Assembly: GCA_009760885.1 (NCBI GenBank)
Contig: CM019701.1
Coordinates: forward strand, 18,886,975 to 18,950,974
Direction of reading: 5' to 3'
Source: Achatina immaculata
Taxonomy: Eukaryota > Mollusca > Gastropoda > Stylommatophora > Achatinidae
Length of the DNA stretch: 64,000 nt
Below are positions 23,701 through 34,417 of this stretch, in pieces. Numbering within the stretch: the first letter of the stretch is position 1; each line of letters opens with the position of its first letter. The notes under the pieces were generated by a model that worked only from the letters and a program-made list of their open reading frames with translations, had not been told where the DNA came from and ran no database searches. The translations under genes were made by a program, and so were the position numbers.

Positions 23701-25700
23701 GCATCCATTAATCATCTTCTATGATGAGAATGCCACACCCAGTCTTGAATGTACAAATGCTGAATGTTACCTGACTGGTTTAATCATGTCTAATTAGTTC
23801 TGTCAAGAGATTAGCCTCATAGCATCATACAACTATCAATTTCTGAGCTGGTATTGAATTCTGTTTCTGACTTTCTCATTTATGGCAAATATCAAGAACC
23901 AGGATGTTTGTAGATCAATAATGACATACATGTCAATGAGATATTCCAGGCAGTACAAACCTAATCTTTCCGAGCACTGAGGCAAATCAAGCTGCTTCAG
24001 CTGTGAAGCATTATGGGGAGACATTTCTCACTTTCAATATAAGTACAATAAAAAGTCAGACTGTCAAATTCTTCTTTCAATATCCTTTCACATCATACTC
24101 TTCTAAGCCATTTTCTGATCTTTTATCTCCACAATCCTGCTGCCAAATCACATACTCATCTCAAACTTCCCGTACACATGTCAAAGGTAAACAAGCCTGC
24201 TCCTGCACTTTACTTCACTGTTGTTCCAGTGTTTCTCATCTCTTTGTTTCACATGTATCTCTGCTGCTTTTTCACTTGGATCCATTTTCATAACTATTTA
24301 TTTTACACTTCTCTTCTCTGGTATACACACAAAATATGACATTAATAACACAGAGTTGCTCTATCTGATATAATAATCTTTGAATGTTTCAGAATCATAG
24401 TCAAGGTACTCATCCTTTGCCTTCTCATTTTCATCTCTCTTAATCTTTCATCCCATTTCCAGAAACAATGAATCTCATGAGATGCCTGCTTTTTTTCTTG
24501 GGGTGGGGGGAGGGGAGAAGAAAGCCATTTCAAGAAGCCATATTTTCCTCCTCTCTATTCAACTAAATGCCTGTGCTATCACATTTTCATGACATCAGCT
24601 ACAAAAAAAGATCTGTTCACATTTCTAGAGGGATCCTTTTAATAACAACCCCTTATATTCAGTGGGATTCCATCTCTCATAATCTCTTGTCATTGCTGAC
24701 GAGTTCACTGGGGCAACTGGGGTAGGATGACAGAAGAGACTGCACAGCCAAGCTCAAAGAACTTTGGTGTAATTCTTTCAGTATCTAATTTTGCCATAAA
24801 GGCAATATGAAACACTGATGTCACATTCAATATCCAAAATGTAGAATGTTACACTTGTCTAACAATACAAAACAGAAGAGTATTATTATTACTGTATTTA
24901 CTAAATATTATTTATTATTTTATTATTATTGCTTAATAAGATGCAGAATGAATGTCTATCATTTATCAACAATGACAAAGTTTAATATAAATTTAACAGC
25001 AGTGTTATATAAATAAGTGATCGCAAGATATGAAGGCAATCTCAAAAACTGTATCACAAATATGTAATATGGTGTCAGTTTAAAGCAGAATTAAGTTATT
25101 TCATATTGAAAGTAACACTGTTATGCTGTTTCGACTTTTATTATGCTATTTTATTTAGGACTCTTCTGCTTAGAAAGTACAAAATAAGTTACATGTGAAT
25201 GTCACTAAACAGAAAAGCTATTAAAAAAGGAACTATGAAAAAGTAATCCTGCATCAGGTGTGCTTGCCACGGCCAACTATACAGGAAGATAATGTTTCAG
25301 TGACTACAGATGGTTCATTCAAACATATACACAGCAGCCATAACACATACAACACTTTTAAAATACAAAAAAAAAAAAACACAAAACAGATATAACACTT
25401 TTAAGATACACAAAGTGGAACTTACCAGTAGGAGCCTGTCCATACCCGCCTGTAAATTTATATAAATACATATATTAATTTTTATAGACCCGAGTTTCAA
25501 TACCTGTGCTAGTCCATTCAAATCTTAATGCACTCTTAATTTCTCTAACCCAGCTTTTCTCAACCTTTTTTTTTCTAACATGTTGAAAATACTTGGAATA
25601 TATCTTCAGGTCTCAAAGAACCTTTGTCATTATATCCATAGCTCAGTGAATGTTACCATAATCTGTATGTTGTGGGTATCAGTCCATTAATTATAGAATA
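23701..25700. other. Spacer without recognisable gene
   Basis: AT-rich; no family signature. Includes a TTATTATT-rich patch near 24886-24930 and a G-rich patch near 24500-24520. Confidence 0.55.
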
Positions 25701-25949
25701 GAGGAGCAACATCTATTCAAATGTGAGAAGTACAATGATCTGGTCAAGCAAATGAGGCAGGGGGCAGAAGTCAAGGCAAAAGTGATAACTGTAGAAGTGA
25801 GAGCGAGAGGATTCGTAGCAACGTAAGCATACGACCTATGTAAGCAACTGGGCATAAAAGGACAAGCAAGAGCAGGAGCACTGAAAAGCCTTTCAGAAAC
25901 AGCAGAAAAGGCCTCACGCTTGCTGTGGAGTATGCGAAACAAGCACTGA
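25701..25949 (+). pseudogene. Fragment of a retroelement C-terminal domain
   Basis: One frame reads EEQHLFKCEKYNDLVKQM, VKAKVITVEVRARGFVAT, stop, AYDLCKQLGIKGQARAGAL, then SETAEKASRLLWSMRNK and stop. The pattern of a charged KY-L helix, an EVGARGF-like motif and EAAEKASRWLW resembles a domain found after the RT in some non-LTR elements of the R2/NeSL-like group. This assignment is from memory of the pattern and is tentative. One in-frame TAA makes it a relic. Confidence 0.45.
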
Positions 25950-26387
25950 GAAGATAAATAATTTCATTTGTCACAACCAATACCAGTCCTCCGTAGCTAA
26001 ATCGCTAAAGACGCACTTCCTCTGATGATCTGAAGGAGTTGTTCTATTGTTCCGCTCTCTACAGTAGAAAGTTTCCTGCATAGTTGTATGTATCAGTCCA
26101 TTAATAACTTTTGAGTAATGAATGTGTTTCTTTTTGTGGATCTGCATACAGACATGCTTATTTTTTAATTTTAATTCTAATCCCTTACGGAACCCCTACT
26201 CACCTCTCACAGGTTGATAAACACTGTTTTAAAGTTTTGTTTTGTTTTGTTTTTTTTTATGCCTCTAAATGTAATAAAAATAATTGTGGAGCTTTATAAG
26301 CCCAGAGGTTTTGGCTTTCTATTTTCCATGCCTGGAATGTTGATTTATTGACAGGAAAAAAGACTTAAATCTATTTTCCTTGGAAGT
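25950..26387. other. Spacer without recognisable gene
   Basis: AT-rich; no repeat family recognised. Confidence 0.5.
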
Positions 26388-26630
26388 AGTTGCTGGCGAT
26401 GGTTGGGACATGTGCTCCGAATGACTGACAACTCACTACCAAAAATAGCACTAAGATGGACACCACAGGGGAGCAGAAGTAAGGGTAGACCAAAAGAGAC
26501 ATGGAGAAGAACAACAGAAAGGATGTTGAGCAATAGAGAGCACAAAAAAAGGTGAAGGACAGGCATTTGTGGAAAACCCTTGCGGAAGCCCCATGTGCCC
26601 TGGGCACTTAAGGTTCAGAGAGAGAGAGTT
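26388..26630 (+). mobile_element. RTE-A 3' fragment
   Basis: Very similar to 6659-6908: GCTGGCGATGGTTGGGACAT through CCCTGGGCACTTAAGGTTC and a (GA)n tail. It lacks about 23 bp (TGAGCAATAGAG joined to AGCACAAA). Its high similarity suggests a recent 5'-truncated insertion. Confidence 0.88.
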
Positions 26631-27495
26631 GCAAAGTGCGGGCTTAATCATCATATCTTTTCCACAAAAAGAAACAAATTTACTTGTCAGGACTCATATA
26701 TGAAAATCAGACACTGATGTCACTATTCCTCTGATGCTGCACAATAGGATTCAGGTACTTGTGCTACATGCATGGTTTACAACTACATCTGCTATGTGGA
26801 GAAAAGATATGGCAAGGGAGGCATCTGCTACACCACACACACAGAGACTATAGATTTTCTGTGGATGACTGAACAGGTAACACTATTAACCTTCATCATG
26901 CACTGGAATGTGACAACACTAGGCTCACACTTCTGGCCTTTGAATCACTGTTAACTTTACAGTGAGCTGATGGAAAACTTATTACATGAGTCTGGAGTGG
27001 ACACCTGAGAAAGAATGAAAGAAACTCAAGAAAATATCATGCCTATCTTCTGCTTTTTTTTTTTTTAAATCAAATACTTTTCACAATATCTTCTCCTCCT
27101 TCATGATCATTTATATCAAAAGACAACTGATAAAGTTGTTAACACATTTCAAGAATTAAAAAATCAACAAATTAGCACCATCTGCTAAATCATGACAACA
27201 AAACATAAAGAATGAAAAAAAAAAAAAATCCATTAAAACATGATAGATAGACTGGGGAAAATAATGTGACAAAGATGAAAGTATATCTTTTTATGTTTAA
27301 AAAATGCAACAAACCATGCCCCACTCCATCAGAAATCAATATTAAACTTCTACATTATCTCACAGAACAAACTATGGGTTGATGAAATGGTTGTAAGTTT
27401 CAAGGGGCACTGGAAGTATAAGCAGTTCAGTGATACACAGCCCAAGAAATATTACATAAAAAGTTTTCAATGTAGACAGCACAATATGGTATATC
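26631..27495. other. Spacer without recognisable gene
   Basis: AT-rich, with T runs at 27053-27066 and A runs at 27215-27229. No family signature. Confidence 0.5.
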
Positions 27496-28211
27496 TTAAC
27501 TTTTTCGCTTCTGTGCCGCCCTATAGGGCTGCTTGCTGTTTCACATTGTAAACTAGGCCACCCTATAAGGCTTCTGATTTGTTTCGTTGAAAACTCGATG
27601 TAACTTTTCATTTAGCCAACCAGAACTCTTCTAATCCAAAGTTAAGCTAGTTTAGCATCCTGTCATGCCGGATGGTGAAGGAAATCTTGAAATGGATGAA
27701 CTGGAGTGTAATTTTCAAGTTTTTTTCTAGGTTGGTTGGTAGAATGGTCATACTGATCGACTAGACCTAGCTTACTAAATGTGTTTCTCACATCTGCAGA
27801 CCTGTTAGATTTATTGGATATCAAAAGCACCCCCAAATATCGATGCTTCTGTACCAATATACATATTTTGTATTGGATTCTGGCACATTTCAGGTATGTA
27901 CAACTTTGATTTTAGTGCTCAGCCCTAAAAAATATTTTTAGCGCCCAAAAATCGTTCCATCTTTTCATAACAGTTGGTTTTTTTTTCTATTCTTGGTTTT
28001 TTTTAAATGATAAATAACTTTATTTATGGAATCTTCTTTCATTTCCACTTATTTTAATATGAGATACACACGTGTTGATGAAGAAGTCTGTTTGTTACAA
28101 TGAATTTTATGAAGGGACCCCCTAATATGAAGACACCCGCTCGGCCATGTAATGTCCGCATCGGTACAAATGTAACGTCCGTGTTTTTTTAAGCAGTAGC
28201 GAAAGAGTTAA
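27496..28211. mobile_element. Nonautonomous piggyBac-type element, 716 bp
   Basis: Bounded by TTAA at 27496-27499 and 28208-28211, the target duplicated by piggyBac transposases. Ends: left TTAACTTTTTCGCTTCTG; right, on the minus strand, TTAACTCTTTCGCTACTG. The interior has no complete transposase. The left portion contains two related copies of CGCCCTATAGGG / CACCCTATAAGG. A piggyBac transposase relic lies just downstream. Confidence 0.75.
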
Positions 28212-28384
28212 GTCTTCGCACATGTTATATGAAAGATACCTCATACAACCCTGACTGTGATCCTGATAGAGGCCATTCCATTGAGGCTTCTGACACTTTC
28301 CCTGCTGCCTTGGAAATGGGTATCATATTTTTTTTTCACTGATTTTATACAGCAAGGAATTTAGTTGATTTTCTGCTTTCAATA

Positions 28385-29065
28385 AAGCTATATTACACTG
28401 GAACAGTACAAAACAAGAAAAGATCCTTCTCTTTGGAGTACATGGAAAGCCATCACTGGCTAATTAAAGATGACAATATTCTGTGCACTGCTTGGAAAGA
28501 CAAAAATGCAAGGAAGTCTGACAGTAACGAGTGGAGATGCTAAGGATGTAACACATAAGCAGAAAATAAAAACATCCACTATTCATGACTATAATATGAA
28601 CATGAAAGGATGTGATAAGGCAGATCAGATGATTGGATATTGTGGACTGTATACTAGGAAAAGCAACAAATGGAAAAAATATACTACTGAGTGATGGAAA
28701 TCTGTATAACTAATTCACATATTTTATATGTTCTCTCTCTGTCAAATTCCAGAAAAAAAATTTCTTCAAAAGAAATTCAAGTTCTTGTTGGATGATCAAT
28801 TTACAAAAATGCCAGCTGAAGCAATGTGTGATGGATATCACTTCCCAGCTCCAGGTGTTGGCCTGCCTTCCAAATCAAATACTGCAGAAAGGTTTAAAGA
28901 TTTCTATTGTTAAGGCAAAACATTCTGGAAGGTGTAAGGTATTCACCACCCTACAGCATGTAAAATGAACTATGTCTGCAAAGGTTGTGAATGCAAACCT
29001 CAACTTCATCTCCAGTGTTTCAAATGCAAGGCATACACAAGTTTACTTATAAACTTATATTAAAT
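28385..29065 (+). pseudogene. piggyBac-family transposase, C-terminal relic
   Basis: The DDE transposase of piggyBac elements excises and inserts at TTAA. Readable pieces in shifting frames: YYTGTVQNKKRSFSLEY (about 28390), DDNILCTAWKDKNARKSD, YNMNMKGCDKADQMIGY (matching the family YNxxMGGVDKADQ segment), KSNKWKK, FLQKKFKFLLDDQFTKM, and a C-terminal Cys-rich stretch CKGCECKPQLHLQCFKC consistent with the family's zinc-binding tail. Several frameshifts and stops; the N-terminal half is missing or unrecognisable. Confidence 0.8.
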
Positions 29066-29145
29066 ATGTGAACAGAATGTACATAAATTGCTCATTATAT
29101 TCTACCTGTGTTAAATAATAATTTAATATGTCCTAAACAATATAC

Positions 29146-29404
29146 TTATGTTGGTCACTTGATGAGAAGAAATGATCAGAGAATCCCAAAACAAGCTATC
29201 AAGTGGAACACAACAGGCCAAAGAAAAAGGGGCAGACCGCGTGAAACTCTGAAGAGGACATTATTAAGAGAGGCCAAGTTAACAGGCATAAAATCCTTTG
29301 TTGAGGTTGAAAGACTCGCCGAAGACAGGAAAAATTGGCGAACTACTTTGCGAGCCCTATGTGACGTCTAACGGCACGGGAAGGATATAAGATATAAGAT
29401 AAGA
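29146..29404 (+). mobile_element. RTE-F insertion, 259 bp, with TSD and ATAAGAT tail
   Basis: Flanked by the perfect 12-bp TSD TAAACAATATAC (29134-29145 and 29405-29416). It encodes YVGHLMRRNDQRIPKQAIKW, RKRGRPRETLKRTLLREAK and WRTTLRALCDV, stop, in one open frame. Ends GGCACGGGAAGGAT followed by ATAAGAT repeats. A young, severely 5'-truncated copy. Confidence 0.93.
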
Positions 29405-29416
29405 TAAACAATATAC

Positions 29417-30189
29417 ACCCCAGTGTAGATGTTTATTCAATAATTTTTGTATCCACTCATTTTGTACTGTACTGTAGTGTGAAAACAGTGAATGTGAAAA
29501 TATGTGCAGTATTCCTTGAAAACGAAGAAATTCCACGGTAATACAATAAGTTCCTACCACTATGTTCTTACAAGACTTCAGTGAGTAGAAAATATTTGGC
29601 TCAATTTTGCTCAAATCCTTTTTTATGCTTGTATTATATATGGCATGCTACTAGCTACCAACACAACACTGTTATACTTCGTTTCTGTATTCGATTATCT
29701 TTGACTTGATATGTGTATGTTTAATTACTGGGTACATGAAATATTCCACATGAAACTCACTCACTCTGTGCTGAAAATTCAGGGGAAAAAATCTAGCACG
29801 GTGTGTAAAATAATTCAATTCAGTAAGAGTAAACATATCATTGTTTTTTTTTATTATCAACTGAAAATCAATGTCAGTTTGTCTAAAAATCATTTCTCTG
29901 CGACTACAGTGTTCTGCTAAAGTCCTCTGTCTTGTTTTTACGCAGCCCTTAGTCATATGAATCTGAAGCGAATGTGGTGATTTTGTCATCAAAAAAGAAA
30001 CTGGCAGGTTTCAATGTCTATCAAATAAAATGCATTTATTTCGTGTCGGTTTTACTATATTCTTATACTGTACCGAGCACAAATTACATCGTACTCCTAA
30101 AGGGCTATACTGTGCAATTTAACTGCTAACTCAGCTGTGTAACACTGGATACAAAGACGATCTTTTTCAAAGTATGAAAATTCAGACAC
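29417..30189. other. Spacer without recognisable gene
   Basis: AT-rich; no repeat family recognised. Confidence 0.5.
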
Positions 30190-30700
30190 AAAAAAAAACT
30201 GGCGTACGCGAACAAAGAAAAGGCCCTTTCTGTGTCAAATGATGTGACAGATCTCTGATTTAATCATCTTTAACAAGAAAATATCTCACCTTGTTGCATA
30301 GGAAACATCTGATTTCTGTTTCCTGCTCACCAAGATCACACGGCAACGTAATTACTTATTACTTTTCACACACGCTCTACCGCCGTCCCAAAACATTCAT
30401 GGCGGCGTCTGTGCTTCCCCTTCCGTCCACAAAATATAGGTCAGTTGGCCTCGTTTTAACCTGCTCCCTAGATCTTCCCCCGCTGTGATCTTTATGTCAA
30501 ATGTGTGAGTCAACAATCTGTATTTCTTGTAAAGAATGCACAAGGTGTGGTTGAAGATCATTCCCCACATGCACACTAGAAGTTAGACATCTTCGTAGAA
30601 GTTGTGTACGAAAGCACACATAAGAGAAGTGAAGAGAACGGAAAAAACGCGTCTGCTCGACGTAAGGCAGGGGTGCCCAAACTTTCCTCCCTTTAATTCG
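30190..30700. promoter_or_regulatory. CpG-rich island; candidate promoter or first exon
   Basis: CpG dinucleotides cluster here (GTACGCG, ACCGCCGTCC, GGCGGCG, ACGCGTCTGCTCGACG), unlike the AT-rich surroundings. On the minus strand CAACAAG/GTGAGATATT (about 30285-30300) is a good splice-donor match preceded by a possible 5' leader. On the plus strand ATGGCGGCG begins a short frame ending near AG/GTCAGT. Which direction, if either, is transcribed cannot be settled from sequence alone. Confidence 0.3.
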
Positions 30701-30960
30701 ACGCGACTATGTTTTAATTATCTTTTGTTTTTTACCATTTGTAAAGGTTATTTTTTTTTAATTTATAAAAATTCGTTTTAATATATGTATACAATTTTCA
30801 GTAATACAATTAAACAGTAGACGACTGCATATTATAACGTTTTTATTTTTCTCTACACCATAGGTGTAGACACAACATAGGACAAAGCGCACACAATTAA
30901 AATATAATAATATTTATGAAAAAAGAATATCTCAAAAAATATAATACAAGTATAGATTCT

Positions 30961-31000
30961 CTGGAGAAGCATAATAGCCAACGCCAGTCTGCACGGCACC

Positions 31001-31032
<32 letters not shown>
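30961..31032 (+). mobile_element. 72-bp RTE-C insertion
   Basis: Only the last ~40 bases of RTE-C coding sequence (CTGGAGAAGCATAATAGCC to CGGCACC) plus a (TGA)n tail, flanked by the 9-bp TSD ATAGATTCT (30952-30960 and 31033-31041). An extreme 5' truncation. Confidence 0.9.
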
Positions 31033-31034
<2 letters not shown>

Positions 31035-31126
31035 AGATTCTCAGTACATTATCAATCTCTTCCTTAAATTCCGCATTATTCACTGACCCATTCACTAATA
31101 ATCTGCTCAGTTATGAGCTAAACGAT

Positions 31127-31162
31127 CACAACTGTGTGTGTATATATATATATACAGTTGTG

Positions 31163-31204
<42 letters not shown>
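31127..31204. repeat. TA microsatellite with flanking palindrome
   Basis: TCACAACTGT and ACAGTTGTGA form perfect 10-bp arms around a GT/TA spacer, followed by a long TA run with a TGTA interruption. Cruciform-prone. Confidence 0.85.
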
Positions 31205-31207
<3 letters not shown>

Positions 31208-31475
31208 AGAGAATTATAACTGTCTTGAAACTGAACAGATGGTTGGGCCATGTGGAAAAAAATGGAAGAGAACAGAAGAACAGACACATGAAAATTATGT
31301 ATGTACAAGAGATGAAGGAAACACGACAAAGGGGTAGACCAAAACAGAGATGGAAAGACAACATAGAAGAGGATATAAAGGAAATTGGTGTCACCAATTG
31401 GAGAGAGAAGATTAGGAATAGAGAGAAATAGAGGCGAACTTTATCTGCAGCATTGAGCCTCACTAGCTTGGAAAC
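31205..31475 (+). mobile_element. RTE-H 3' fragment
   Basis: Frame reads NRWLGHVEKNGREQKNRHMK, KETRQRGRPKQRWKDNIEED and GVTNWREKIRNREK, then LSAALSLTSLET in a continuing frame after a stop. This is a typical RTE C-terminus distinct from A, C, E, F and G. It abuts RTE-F directly on the right. A diverged minus-strand relative lies at 61551-61930. Confidence 0.78.
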
Positions 31476-31477
31476 CA

Positions 31478-32438
31478 ACAAAAACTACCCAGGTCATCAA
31501 AGAAATGGAGAGATACCATCTAGACATACTGGGCATCAGCGAAATGCGATGGCCAGAAGCAGGTAAAAGATCGGCGGAAAACAGTAAGTTAATAATACAG
31601 AAATGATGATAAAATTCGAGATAGGGTAGGTATTATTATGTCAAACGTAGCAGCAAAGAGCCTTGTAGAGTGGGAACCAGTGAACAGTCGTATAATAAGA
31701 GCACGATACAACATAAGACACGGAAAAATGACAATAATACAGTGTTATGCACCCACGAATGATGCAGGTGATGATGTGAAAGACGACTTCTATCACCAAC
31801 TACAACAAATCATTATCAAGGTCCCTAAACACGACATCCTAATTGCTATGGGGGACTTCAACGCTAAGGTAGGGAAAGATAATACTGACGTTGAAAAAGT
31901 GATGAGGAAAGAAGGAATTGACATGGTTAATCAGAACGGAGAAAGATTAATTGAAATATGTCTAACAGAGGGCATGGTCATTGGAGGCACAATATTCCCA
32001 CACAAAGAGATACATAAAACAACCTGGATATCTCCAGATGATAGAACTAGAAACCAAATAGATCATTTTTGTATTATAAAGCAATACAGAACATCTCTCA
32101 TAAATGTAAGGGCTTATAGGGATGCAGATATCAACAATGATCACAACCTGTGCATAGGGAAAATAAAACTAAAATTGAAAAGCCAACACAAGAAATCCGT
32201 ACACAGAAAGATAAACAACCACAGCCTACAAGAAGAAAATACTAACATTAATTTCAATCAGGAACTTGCCAATCACTCCAAAACACCCAGTGAAGTTGAG
32301 GAGATAGGTATAGATGAATTATGGAATTCTCACAGAACAGTCATAATCACAGCAGCAAAAGCAAGCGCTGGACTGAAAAAATCAAACAGAAAAGCATGGA
32401 TATCAGATAAAACATGGAAGTTTATACATGAAAGATGA
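31478..32438 (+). pseudogene. RTE-F AP-endonuclease domain
   Basis: Begins inside the domain (IKEMERYHLDILGISEMRW) and, after a shift near 31600, is open from 31638 to 32438. Motifs: MTIIQCYAPTND, ILIAMGDFNAKVGKDN, IGGTIFPHKEIHKTTWISP, NQIDHFCI and NNDHNLCIGKIKLKLK. The usual SDHNL is NDHNL. The region after it is the linker to the RT (KAWISDKTWKFIHER). Truncated at the 5' side, so inactive. Confidence 0.85.
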
Positions 32439-33333
32439 GCAGTCAAATTAGACATGTTGAATGCAAAAACAGATCTTGGAAAAGATTTGGTGAACGCAAC
32501 ATACAAAGAAATAGACAAGAAAGTAAAAAGTTCAGCTAGAAGGGATAAAAGAGAATACATAGACAATATGGCGAAAGAGGCAGAAAAAGCAGCAAAAACA
32601 GGAGACCGCAAAAATTTTTATATAACATATAAAAGAGGCTAACAGGTACTATTACATCTAAAGAAAGACCAATCCTTAGCAAAACTGGAACCCTATTAAT
32701 ATCAAATAAAGACCAAAAGCAAAGATGGGCTGAACACTTCCAAGAAATACTTAATCAACCACACCCAAAAGAATTGTTAAACCTTGAAACTGACTTACCA
32801 GCCCCACAACTAAATGTCAACCTAGATGAAATTAAATTGCATGAAATTATAACAGCAGTGAATTTAATGGCTAACAACAAAGCTGCAGGTGAAGATGAAA
32901 TAACAGCCGAAATGCTAAAAGCTATCAATAGCGACAACATGAGACAACTACAGAGAATGTTTAACAAGATTTGGAAAGAAGAAAAGGTCCCTTCTAAATG
33001 GAAAAAAGTAATCATTGTTAAAATACAAAAAAAGGCAACCTTAGTGACTGTAACAACTGGAGAGGAGTAACCTTAATATCAGATGTGTCAAAGGTATTTT
33101 GCAAGGTCATTATGAATAGACTTAAAGATATAGTGGATACTGCAATGAGAGAAGAACAAGCAGGATTTCGAAAAGGGAGAAGCTGTCCCGACCAGATCTT
33201 TACTCTAAGAATAATACTTGAAGAACATATTTAAAAGCAGAAACCATTAATACTGAACTTCATAGATTTTACAAAGGCATTTGATAGCATATACAGAGAT
33301 TCATTATGGAGAATTTTAAGTCTGTATGGAATA
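32439..33333 (+). pseudogene. RTE-F RT, N-terminal part
   Basis: Pieces in different frames: KVKSSARRDKREYIDNMAK (32454-32642), then KAAGEDEITAEMLKAI, WKEEKVPSKWKKVIIVKIQ (32774-33070), followed by QAGFRKGRSCPDQIFTL and NFIDFTKAFDSIYRDSLWRI in further frames. It is interrupted at LYGI by RTE-G. Several stops and shifts. Confidence 0.8.
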
Positions 33334-33511
33334 ACCCCACCAGTGGTCCATTTTATGGATCATTGCCTGTCCCAAGTCAGGAAAAAGGGGGAGGGTTGGC
33401 TTAAGGCCAGCAACCTTATCCTATAAAAAGAACTTTGCTACAGAAACGCCAAAAAGAGACTCAAGAGATATTTCGGCCCTGGGGGAGGACGGACCTCCAG
33501 CTGGAGGAAGC

Positions 33512-34417
33512 ATGAAGCCGGACAATGAAAGCCAGGGAAACCAGGAAGCTGTCAGACCGACAACCGCCATCTCCACCAGGACCACCATTATTATAGGATC
33601 ATGGAACGTTAGAACTATGTTTGAAGCAGGGAAATCAATGCAGGTTGCAGCGGAAATGAGGAAGTACAACATCACCATCCTGGGAATCAGCGAAACAAGA
33701 TGGACTGGAACTGGGCAAACAAGGATTAACACGGGAGAGCTTTTGCTGTACTCAGGACACGAGGAGGACACCGCACCACACACGTATGGGGTGGCCCTGA
33801 TGCTGTCTAAGACAGCTCAGGGAGCGCTAATTGGATGGGAGGTGCATGGCCCACGGATTATTATAACCACTTTCAAAACCCAAAAGAGAAGGATAAATAT
33901 GGATGTCATTCAGTGTTATGCACCAACAAATGAAAGCAGCGATGGTACTAAGGAGGAATTCTATGAGAGATTGCTGGGTATTGTGCAGAGTCGTCCAGAG
34001 CGGAACATGGTTATCGCCATGGGTGATTTCAATGCCAAGATCGGAAATGACAACAGGGGATACGAAGATATCATGGGGCAGCAAGGATTGGGTGTAATGA
34101 ATGACAACGGAGAGAGATTTGCTGACTTTTGTGCCACAAGCAATTTGGTCATTGGAGGGAGTTTCTTCCATCATAAAAGGATACACAAGGTTACATGGGT
34201 TTCTCCGGATCAGGTAACAGAGAATCAGATCGACCATATATGCATTGGGAAGAAATACAGAAGATCTCTTCAGGATGTAAGGGGCAAAAGAAGAGCCGAT
34301 GTTGCATCAGACCACCATCTAATTGTGGCCAGATTGAAGTTAAAACTAAAGAGGACTGGGATAGGAGGTAACAGTAGACAACGCCAGAGATACAACACCA
34401 CAGTTCTAAAAGGATAG
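33512..34417 (+). CDS. RTE-G endonuclease domain, open frame of 301 codons
   Basis: AP-endonuclease-like domain that nicks target DNA. It starts at ATG in MKPDNESQGNQEAVRP. Motifs: IIGSWNVRTMFEAGKS (catalytic Asn), ITILGISETRWTGTG (catalytic Glu), VIQCYAPTNES, VIAMGDFNAKIGNDN (catalytic Asp and Asn), NQIDHICIGKKYRRSLQDV and ASDHHLIVARLKLKLK (Asp-His pair). All expected catalytic residues are present. The frame ends TTVLKG at a frameshift, so translation would stop before the RT. It would normally be one protein with the RT. Confidence 0.88.
   Translation: MKPDNESQGNQEAVRPTTAISTRTTIIIGSWNVRTMFEAGKSMQVAAEMRKYNITILGISETRWTGTGQTRINTGELLLYSGHEEDTAPHTYGVALMLSKTAQGALIGWEVHGPRIIITTFKTQKRRINMDVIQCYAPTNESSDGTKEEFYERLLGIVQSRPERNMVIAMGDFNAKIGNDNRGYEDIMGQQGLGVMNDNGERFADFCATSNLVIGGSFFHHKRIHKVTWVSPDQVTENQIDHICIGKKYRRSLQDVRGKRRADVASDHHLIVARLKLKLKRTGIGGNSRQRQRYNTTVLKG

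Noticed and set aside
31138..31215. Ile/Tyr-rich protein start
   Set aside because: Translation of a TA microsatellite upstream of the RTE-H fragment.
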